64,000 nucleotides of DNA from Isoetes taiwanensis. Its lineage: Eukaryota > Streptophyta > Lycopodiopsida > Isoetales > Isoetaceae. Made by a program: the position numbers and the translations under genes. The DNA lies in NCBI GenBank assembly GCA_021234155.1, contig JAJEKV010000008.1, positions 7,654,445-7,718,444 of the forward strand, in the 5' to 3' direction. Under the pieces are notes generated by a model. It was given only the letters and a program-made list of their open reading frames with translations. It did no database searches and was not told the DNA's origin. Every line of letters begins with the position of its first letter. Positions within the stretch are counted from its first letter, which is position 1. Below are positions 47,322 through 55,459 of this stretch, in pieces.

Positions 47322-47938
47322 TTTTTTTTTTTTTTTTGAAGAACGTGTTTTACTTCATATTATACACTCAAAAGATTACAAAGTACTTCAAGAAGTAAGA
47401 AATATCCCTGAAGCATCAATCACTTTTAGATGATCACTCCATATTGGAAATTTAATACGATCAGGCCAATTGGAGATCTGAAAGCAATTATACAACTTCT
47501 TACGAATTTCTTGAAGTACCACCTGAGAAGAAATATGCTTATCATAAAAGACCTTTCTTCGCCTTCGCTTCCATACACTCCATATTAGCCAAGACTTTGC
47601 CATGTGAAATGCAATCCTTTTAGAAGCAGACCACTGATTTGGATAAATACCCAAAAGAAAGTGCTGACTATCCAAAGATACTCCAAAAAGAGAATGCAAC
47701 CAGGACCTAAGACTACTCAGCTCTGCACACAAATATAAACAATGCTCCAATGTTTCAATGCACCGCTCACACATTGGGCAAAGTGGGCTTACTCCCGGCT
47801 TAAAGCGATGAACCATCTCATTAACTCTCAAAGAGCGATGAATCACCTGCCAAAGTAAAACATTTACCTTTGGAGGATTATATTTAGACCAAACAAGGTT
47901 CCAGATGGGATTTTTTTCCCATTGCCATTTGGCCTACA
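47322..47938 (-). mobile_element. Nested L1-type LINE 3' end
   Basis: The minus-strand frame encodes NPIWNLVWSKYNPPKVNVLLWQ, then HRSLRVNEMVHRF and CPMCERCIETLEHCLYLC. This is the zf-RVT zinc-binding domain at the C-terminus of plant L1-like ORF2. A T16 run at 47322-47337 is its poly(A) tail. The frame is still open for 150 codons or so, so the insertion is fairly young. It lies between ORF1 and RT of the Penelope-like element. Confidence 0.88.
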
Positions 47939-48022
47939 TATCGATATGAATAAAGATCTTGCTTCCTTTATCTTTAAAATAATGTTGCATTTACTGAAGT
48001 ACTAATTTAGTAAATATTGTAG

Positions 48023-50116
48023 GTACACAAGATCAAATCAAGAGAAATTATCAAAGACAAAAACCTAAGGAGACATCTGGTCTATACAGAAGAAAAAGAG
48101 GACACTAAAATTATCCATGCAATATTTTTTTCCAAAGCATTAGAAAAATTCAATATTAAGAGGATTTTTGAAGTTGTACTCAGTGAGATACTACATGAAA
48201 GGGGACTAGAACTTATTGAAAAAACAACATTCTCATGGAGATATATTGAGCAGATCAAGGACAAAGTCTATAAACCGTTTAAGGTATTTGCTGATGGAAC
48301 CAAGAATGGTTGTCCTTGCAGTAACCCAAACTTGGCCAAATTTATTGATCCGACCATAGGGCATGTTAGAACCATTGATCTGAATATCATAAACTCTGGA
48401 AAACTCAGGAAAGCTTTTTCTTATGGATTGAACCATATTCCTGACAGCAGCTTTAATGTACAAGAGTTCATGGAAGATTTCAATAAAGTATGCCAACAAT
48501 TCTTTACAGCTCATAAGTATGAGCTGCTAGACCTGACAGAAAGTGATATACAGAATATCTCGGACATACTAATTCGGTATGCTCATATGGAGATAGTTGA
48601 ATTCAAAAAGGATATATCGAGCAAGAGATATCTTTGGAATGATAAAGAGGTAAAAAGAAATATTGAGTGGCTCAATAATAATTTGTATGTGGCAGGACTA
48701 GATAAGACAGCCAACAATGTGGTGTTCATCTGCCAGAAACATATTTCACAGATGGCCAGAAATAGGCTGAATAGTAATGATTTCAGAAAATGTGACATCC
48801 CACCTGAAAAATGCATTGAGAAATGTTGTGGGGATATGGCACAATTTCCTAATCTGGGGATAACCAGTAAGCAAAAACTTCCATACCTAATGGCCACGTT
48901 TAAGGCCCACAAAGGAGAATATAGGTGGTTGACCAACGCATTTGACACAATCTATTCGGGCACTGCCAAAATCATCACAGGTATTCTCAACAACTTTATG
49001 GAAAAATGGCCTCTCATGTGTCATCGACATACAGCAAGATTTAGACTCTGGGCAAAAAAACCCATAAATGCCAGTTGGATGATTAACTCTATGTATGATG
49101 TAGTAGTAAATCTCCCATACAAAATACATAACGTATTTGCAGCAGATATTATGAAATGTTATGAGAATATTCCGATCTTTGGATCAGAAGGAATTATTGA
49201 AATCATGGACGAGATTACTGACCTGATTTGGGAATTTGTGATGGATGAGGAGCACCTATTGGACATGGTTATTAAAGAAAAACACAGTAAGATCATTGTG
49301 AAATGGACGAGGAACCATAAGGACAAAGAATGGGTTAGTTGGACACATGTTACAAGAGCTGAATTTAAACACATGAATCAATGGTTGCTGTCATTCTGTT
49401 ATGTACAAATGGGAAATGAAATATGGATACAGCAAAAAGGAATCCCCATGGGATTTGCTTGTAGCCCGGCATGGTGCAACCTGTATCTAGGTTGGTATGA
49501 ACTAAAGTTTATTCTAAACCTTGCATCAAAAGGAAGATACAATGACATTTATAGATTTCAGCATGTTGCGCGATACATTGATGACCTGAATATCATCAAT
49601 GGGGGAAATGTACTTGAATTTCTATCTCCTCAGGCCGAAATTTGTATCTATTTGGATTACCTAGGGATTAAAGATTAGACATCATACATTACTACTCAAG
49701 ATGAACCGAGCAAGAAAAAAGGGGTCAAATGTGACTTCCTGAACATATCCATTGAAGTGACAGACCAGGACAGAGGGTTATTCAAAATGGCTAGATTTGA
49801 CAAAAGGAAAAAACTACCTTTCAAAGTTAACCGATTCATTCGAGCAGATAGTTGTAGACCGTATAAGCAAGCATCTAAGGTAGTTATTTCACAGGTTATG
49901 CCTTATGTTTATGCTCATAGAGAAAGCAATAATGCTGCAGAAGATGTGGCTGAGCTCATAGAAGCTTTTTGTTTGAATGGGTTCAGGAAAAGAGATATTG
50001 TATGGAATGTGCTTAATGTACTACAAAATGAGAACTTCCCTGGGTTACTATATGATATTAAGGACATGGTCAGGACATTGAAAAGTCTGGTATATATGGC
50101 AGGGAATGAAGAATAA
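48023..50116 (+). pseudogene. Penelope-type reverse transcriptase with one in-frame TAG
   Basis: The frame is open from a TATTGTAG acceptor (48022) through 50116, except for TAG at 49676-49678 (codon 552); counted through, it spans 697 codons. RT motifs: N-terminal block LRKAFSYGLNHIP; LPYLMATFKAHK..YRWLTNAF (PLE fingers, like PKIHK..RPI); motif A NVFAADIMKCYENIP; motif B QQKGIPMGFACSPAWCNLYL; motif C ARYIDDLN with catalytic D520-D521. After the TAG, the thumb (CDFLNISIEVTDQDRG) and a C-terminal helical domain stay in frame, so the stop is a single recent lesion or a readthrough codon. No GIY-YIG domain follows. YIDD and the KGIPMG form set it apart from group II intron and LINE RTs. Confidence 0.82.
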
Positions 50117-50984
50117 CAACATAGGTGTAGGTGGGGCCTGTAGCAACAGGGCCCTACCAGCCTTGTTGTTACAAACTATAGTATGAAAATATGGTTGCAA
50201 AGTGCAGGAAAACCATGGTACACCCACCGAACCTACGGTAGGAGGTAGGCTTTTTTATTTATATGAAATGAATAAGAATATAGTACTAATTCAATGTAGC
50301 ATGTTGAACTTAGAAATTAGTTGTACCACTCTACATACCATATATGCAGTGCAGTGGTGGGCATTTACCAAAATATGAATAAAGGATGTATATGATGGTC
50401 CTATGAATTGGAAACAAAAATAGAAAGGTCCTGAGAACAATGTAAGTGGAACACTCAGAAAGAAGATACCTTGAGATGAACAAGTGTAGCTAGTTGCAAA
50501 AGAGTTATGGCTAACTTCAAGCCCTTGTTGTTGTGGCCCTTGGCATTAGGTTACATTGTTAGTATGTGTTTCCCATCTACCCAGTAGAAACTATGCTACA
50601 CTTGGAGCACCCTCCAAGAATGGTGCACAATAGTAGGGATAGATATGTGACTAGAAAACTAAAAGTATGGATATTGGGAGACCTTTGAAAATTATTTGAG
50701 GTCTAAAATATTAAGCAATGGTCGAGATGAACAGTAAAAGATTAGGGTTGCCGGATCCGGATGCACTGCTATGCCGGTTGGATTACGGTTACATCTGACA
50801 TCGGATTGACAGCTATACATACACATGGATTACTGGAAGAAGAGTGAAGCAAAGGTATGAACCTATCTAGGACTGTCGGTAGCAAGAACTAATTACATAA
50901 ATATAAACGAATGAGCTATTTTAGAATTACCCTGCGCATACTTGCATTTCTCCTGGTCGGATTGTCTGTGATCTTCAAGATCAC
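50117..50984 (+). other. Penelope-like element 3' region and ORF0 leader
   Basis: Non-coding sequence between the RT stop and ORF0. It probably holds the 3' UTR of one unit and the promoter and 5' UTR of the next, since ORF0 of the downstream partial unit begins at 50985. Confidence 0.5.
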
Positions 50985-51392
50985 ATGACGAGAAAGAAAG
51001 GAGACTTGAATTTGGCTACTAGGAAGAGAATTGCAGAGGAAAAAAGCCAGGCTACCAGCTGCAAAAAACTCTTTCAGTTTCACAAAACATCTGTGAAGGA
51101 TGCATTGAAAATTTGTAATGAGAGCAGCAAGAAGAAAGGGGAAGATGAAGGTGATCACAAGGGGGATGGCATTGCAAAAGACCCTGATTATAGCAGAAAT
51201 TGTAACAGGGTTAACGAGCAGATTACTGGAGGACAAGAAGATCCTGGCAGAATGGTGGGATCTATGGATGCAATTAGCAGAGAAGATGGATTGCTACAGC
51301 ATACTGAACCAGATCTACAACTTGGCAACAAAACTATGGAGTACAAGCGAAATATCCAGGTTTTTAAGAGTAGTAGATTGAATTTTACTTAA
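50985..51392 (+). CDS. Penelope-like element ORF0 (135 aa), complete copy
   Basis: An ATG at 50985 opens a hydrophilic, charged frame. Its N-terminus (MTRKKGDLNLATRKRIAEEK) is basic, the middle carries a Lys/Asp/Glu-rich stretch, and it ends FKSSRLNFT. The last 90 codons lie in the right pseudo-LTR and are repeated in the left one. All three substitutions between the copies inside this frame are synonymous here but change amino acids in the overlapping +1 frame, which favours this frame being real. A phase-0 donor after NIQ (CAG|GTTTTT) could fuse it to ORF1. The family is unrecognised. Confidence 0.55.
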   Translation: MTRKKGDLNLATRKRIAEEKSQATSCKKLFQFHKTSVKDALKICNESSKKKGEDEGDHKGDGIAKDPDYSRNCNRVNEQITGGQEDPGRMVGSMDAISREDGLLQHTEPDLQLGNKTMEYKRNIQVFKSSRLNFT

Positions 51393-51524
51393 GCATTTGC
51401 TTATTTTAAGTATTTTAAGTGATTTAAAGAAGTTGGGCTGATCCAAGAAGATAATACAGTTCAAAATCGTAATAAGTAAGCAGATCAGATTTATTATGGG
51501 TAAATTAGCATTAATTGCTATAAT
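51116..51524 (+). repeat. Right pseudo-LTR (409 bp)
   Basis: This is a copy of 45243-45647 with a 4-bp TAAG insertion near 51475. Unlike the left copy, its upstream sequence continues as ORF0, so it is the start of a second, 3'-truncated element unit. Confidence 0.9.
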
Positions 51525-52838
51525 GAACCATCATAGCTTGCCATTATGGTAGATAGGTGCTAGTCTAAAAGGAAAAAAGAATCCAGACTTAACTCCAGGC
51601 ATTATTATGATGAAGAATATCGATCTGTGGCTAGCTAAATTGATAAGGGCTATAACAGGTTGCAGGGCTTTGTTTGTTTTTTGCTAGGTTCAAATCTAAT
51701 CACATATTTGGTTATTCTATGTGTTGCAACCAATGAGTAACATGGGGTTGCAGGTTATAGCTGTGTTTTGCAATTATTTGGATCTTACACAGCCTTAGAT
51801 TGTAGATGTATGCAAAAGCATATGTAAATTCAATCTGATTTTCTGTTTTCTGACCATATATGGCAGTTTTGCTTCCATTTTCCATTTGTCTCAGGAAAAT
51901 CAGTTTGAGTAGACTAATTTACCTTAATCTTGTTTGTTAGATTACAAGCAGGGTGAGGGGTGATAAGCTTAAAAGATCTTATGACACCTGCCATCTAATG
52001 CTTGTTTTTGTTCTTGTGGTGCAGGTAACAGGATCTTTTACTCCCTGCTATGTTCTCGTTTAGAATTGGAAGCTTGATCTTGAACATGGAATGATAGTGA
52101 TTTATTGATGAAGACAGCAACAAGACACGTAGCCTTGATATGGCTCACTTCTATTGTTTTATTTTTGCTACTTAATAACAAAGGTTTAGAACATAGAGCA
52201 TGTAATGACACTTCATGAATAAATTATGCTGATTTTTAGAAAAACAGTATTGGCAAATGCATTGTGTTGATTGCATTAGCATTTAATGATTATTTAAAGA
52301 TAGAATGGTTTATATGGGTCTTGATTACTGCTTGTCTGCATTTGCTTGACCATAAAATAGCCATGAGGCTGATCTTATTAATATTGTGTGTATTTGATAG
52401 TATATGAGATTAATGAGGATAGGCATCGAAAATATGTTATAAATCAAAGTAGTATCATAATGGGGACATAGTCTTGACCTAAAAATTGGACACCTGACTT
52501 TTTTTAGGGCTGCATATTGTACCAAATTAGTTCCTTGAAAAGGTCTAAAGAGGTAAAAAGTCTGGATAACAGATTTAAAAGTTTTTTTTTTTTTTTTGGT
52601 GGCGTACCTTATCTGAATAACATCTGAATGCTGGCATAAGACATCTCATTGAGCAAAAGTGTAGCCCGTACGAAGGATATGAAAGATGGAGCGGATGTAC
52701 CTTATTAACTTCTTCTGTGTTGTATAAACAAAGTGCGGTCCGTACGAAGACAGAGAGAACGTACCTTATTGATTTCTTCTTTGTTGTATAAACAATTGAG
52801 TGACGTGAATGAAGGAGGGCTAAGAAAAATGTATCGTA
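51525..52838. other. Intergenic; 67-bp tandem duplication at about 52663-52800
   Basis: No gene seen. The duplication carries CCGTACGAAG...GTACCTTATT and TTGTATAAACAA. A T17 run lies near 52571-52588. Confidence 0.45.
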
Positions 52839-53395
52839 TCATAAAAGAAGTTCTTTGTAGACGATATTCTTAGTGATCCTCACTGTGTTCTCCAGTGAGA
52901 GGAGAATGAGCAAGTCCTGTCTCCTCTGTACGCGGGAGAGCACCATGTATAACTAACCATGTGTGAATACTTTGGTATGCAAGTCAACCACCATCGAATG
53001 TCAGTCCCTGGCAACTATTGAAGGTGATCGAGTAAGACAGTCGAAGGGGTAATTGCCGCCTATGAATGGTCCAGGGCCGATTCTCTGGTTGATAGAAGAA
53101 ATCAGTTCTAGAGATTGGGTACGTACATGCGTCATCCTGGAATGCTTCATCTAATACCTTCACCATTACAAATTTTTCGTGCATTGATACGACTATAACT
53201 CTCGCATTTTTCACAAGACCCTTTTCCATATCTAGTCGTTTCATAATGTGACATATAGCCCCTACCTTAAGCCTGACTTCATAGTTGGATATCCCCGAAT
53301 GTGTGAAGTTATTAAGAAAATCTGATGTTGCATAAGGATGGTCATGTATGATTTCATGTTGTTCGCTGATGTGGTCATGGCTATAATATGTCTTA
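52839..53395 (-). pseudogene. Pif1/Helitron-type helicase C-terminus, decayed
   Basis: Minus-strand translation reads SDFLNNFTHSGISNYEVRLKVG, ICHIMKRLDMEKGLVKNARV, RRQLPLRLSYSITFNSCQG. After a one-base frame change it continues VVDLHTKVFTHG, a TAG where Gln is expected, LYMVLSRV and NIVYKELL before a stop at 52839. The order matches the end of Pif1-family helicases (RQFPVRLAFAMTINKSQGQT, then PVFSHGQLYVALSR), as carried by Helitrons. The upstream part is cut off at the LINE-A tail beginning at 53404, which points to a nested insertion. Rep/HUH and Helitron ends were not found. Confidence 0.8.
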
Positions 53396-53403
53396 TCATG
53401 ATT

Positions 53404-54345
53404 AGGAAGGAAGGAAGGAAGTATATTTTAACGTCCACGGAGACCAACTGGCCTATGAGACAGTTTTACAATATAGCGGAAAGTTTCCAAACACAAAATA
53501 AAACCACAGAAACCCTGTACAATGTGTCTCTACCACTGGGACGAAAAAACCCCCCGTGTGGGAGGAAAAACCCTTGTAGTAGGCGTTGAGAGGGCTCCCT
53601 GTGCTGTGAGGGACTCCCTGACGGTGGAGACTTGCAGAATGTAGGACGCAAGACGTGCCACCATTGGCGAAGCTAGCAGTTGGTGAATTGCTATCTCAGA
53701 GCATCTGAGATCGGCATGAGCTGCTCGGATGTGTGCATATGCTGGGCATTCCTGTAGAGCATGGTGTTCATCTTCTACTATCTGCATGTGACAGCACTGG
53801 CATAATCTCTCATGCCAGGGGATTCCCTGCCCTCCATCCGTACCCTAGCGGCCTGTCTCAATTCTGAGATGGTGGGACCCTGTCCTTATTGCAGCTATAG
53901 CTCTTCGTTGCTTGGTGGAAATGTGTGCCTTCAGATACTGGTGGGGGCCGTATTCATGTTTTGGGCTTTGCAAGAGTGGGCGCATCCCACAGAGAGGCAA
54001 CAAAGCGCGCATTCAAATGCAGCTCCTGCTCTGCGATATCCGACATATCCACAATGTGTTGATAGTCTATGGACCATCGTGCGAACCATCCCCTACAATG
54101 CTCTTGCCATGGGGACGAAGACGTTGTGCATCCATTTCGTCAACCTTATGGAAATACTCAAGGTGCCTGTGCATAGCAGAATGCTTGCCAAAAGCCAGTC
54201 TCATACAGCAAAATTGGATAAGGCACCGTGTCCTTGACGCCTAGGCTATATGTCAGGAAAGCCTTCTGCACCCTCTCTAGCTTATCCCAAGTACCCTTGC
54301 TTAGGAACTCTATGAAGAATGGGATCATTGAAGTTGTCAACACTC
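53404..54345 (-). mobile_element. LINE-A copy 3, 5'-truncated, (CTTC)n tail
   Basis: On the minus strand the order is TWDKLERVQKAFLTYSLGVK (about 54290), then C-Q-C-C...EDEHHALQECPAYAHIR (about 53720-53800). The conserved terminal block (TCTCATAGGCCAGTTGG...TCCGTGGACGTTAAAA, 53427-53462) and four CTTC repeats follow. It abuts the helicase relic directly. Confidence 0.85.
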
Positions 54346-54437
54346 TTATTAATCAGCGATAAGAAGTTGTGTTTCTTGCTTGTTGTTGGATTCTAAAGCC
54401 GGTGCATTTATTGGCTCCCAATTTGGGCTTGGATTCC

Positions 54438-54683
54438 AGGGGGGTATTGAACTCGTGGAATAGGGGGTATTAGACTCGTGGTTTCGGCGTGCACACTTAA
54501 TCTACAAGTCGAATACCCCTAATTTCAGGTTGATATTAGGCAAGTCAAATAGCTTTAAAATGGGAAATCTCCTTTGCCGAAACTGCTATCCCAAAAAAAA
54601 GGGGTATTAGACTCGTCTATACTAAGGTATGTATTGTGCAAGTCGAATACCCCTTTGGTTATCCCACAAGTCGAATACCCCCC
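54438..54683. repeat. Cluster of short inverted repeats, GGGGTATTAGACTCGT / AAGTCGAATACCCC
   Basis: Three copies in one orientation (54438, 54463 and 54599) and three in the other (54503, 54637 and 54667) lie within about 250 bp, with one weaker half-copy. The words are well conserved in otherwise unique AT-rich DNA, so pairs could form hairpins or bind a protein. Confidence 0.75.
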
Positions 54684-54925
54684 TATATCCTTATACCTAC
54701 CTACCTCTTCAGGCACAAGCCACCCGTTGCTATAAATGGTGCTTTTCCTCTTATTTTTGTCAATTACTTACCTGCATCTTCCTCCTCAAATTGGTCTTGC
54801 AAAAAGTTTATATTCATTTCTTCAATTGCTCAGCCATGGTGCGCAAACCACTACAAGGGATAGTCGACGTCCAACGACGTCGCGACGTCGAAGAACGACG
54901 GGTCGTCGTCGAACATCGATGACAT
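54684..54925 (+). other. TATA-containing segment leading into CpG-rich array
   Basis: GCTATAAATGG near 54730 could act as a TATA box. A short ATG frame at 54838 (28 codons, Arg-rich) follows. No supported gene. Confidence 0.25.
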
Positions 54926-55385
54926 CGTCGTTCAACGACGACAACGTCGTTTCGACGTCGTTCAACGACGTTTCTCAGGGCTGACGTGTCGGATTGGCCT
55001 GCGTGGCGGCATGGTATCGCCGTTGCCGGGCGGCCCGCGTGTCAAAACATCGCCACCGAACGCCGTTGAACGACGCCTCACGAGCCGACGCGGGCACATC
55101 CGGCTGCGTGGTTTGCCGACATGCCAGTCGGGCACGCCACGGTGTCCCCGCCACGTCGACATGACGACGCCGTTGAACGACGACTAAAACTGACGCGGAC
55201 CGGTCGGCCGCGGGCTTGCCGACATGCCAGCCGGCACGCCAAAGTGTCCCGCCACGTCGACATGACGCCGTTAAACGACCGGAATATCCGGACGTGGCGT
55301 TAGCTTTTTTGCCCGGTGGCGGCATCGTCCGCGCCACGCTATTGTCGCCAGCGCCACGTAAGTTAACGTCGCTTAACGACGCCAC
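54926..55385. repeat. CpG-rich tandem array, about 100-bp units with palindrome GTCGTTNAACGAC
   Basis: The palindromic core recurs at about 54926, 54956, 55061, 55168, 55266 and 55367, mostly 98-107 bp apart. Between cores, GCCGACATGCCAG and CCACGTCGACATGACG repeat at about 55107 and 55213. Base composition is far richer in CpG than anything else in the window up to this point. A T24 run follows at 55387. Confidence 0.75.
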
Positions 55386-55459
55386 TTTTTTTTTTTTTTT
55401 TTTTTTTGGGAAAAAAAAACGTGTGAAAAAAAAAATTAATAATCGACGCCGCTTATCGC

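Larger units (their letters stand above)
45243..51524 (+). mobile_element. Penelope-like retroelement with pseudo-LTRs, ORF0, ORF1 and RT
   Basis: A 6.3-kb unit is bounded by two direct repeats (45243-45647 and 51116-51524) and contains a novel ORF1 (45725-47248) and a Penelope-type RT (48023-50116). ORF0 is complete only at the right edge (50985-51392). Penelope-like elements typically sit in partial tandem arrays that create such pseudo-LTRs, and they are known for keeping introns. Here GT-AG pairs link ORF0 to ORF1 in phase 0 (45487-45724), and ORF1 to RT across a second intron. No GIY-YIG endonuclease, integrase or RNase H was seen. A later L1 insertion sits in the second intron. The left edge falls inside a tandem repeat. 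Confidence 0.8.

Noticed and set aside
45243-51524. Classical LTR retrotransposon interpretation of the flanking repeats
   Set aside because: There is no primer-binding site after the left repeat, no polypurine tract before the right one, no TG/CA ends, no integrase or RNase H, and the RT motifs are Penelope-like.
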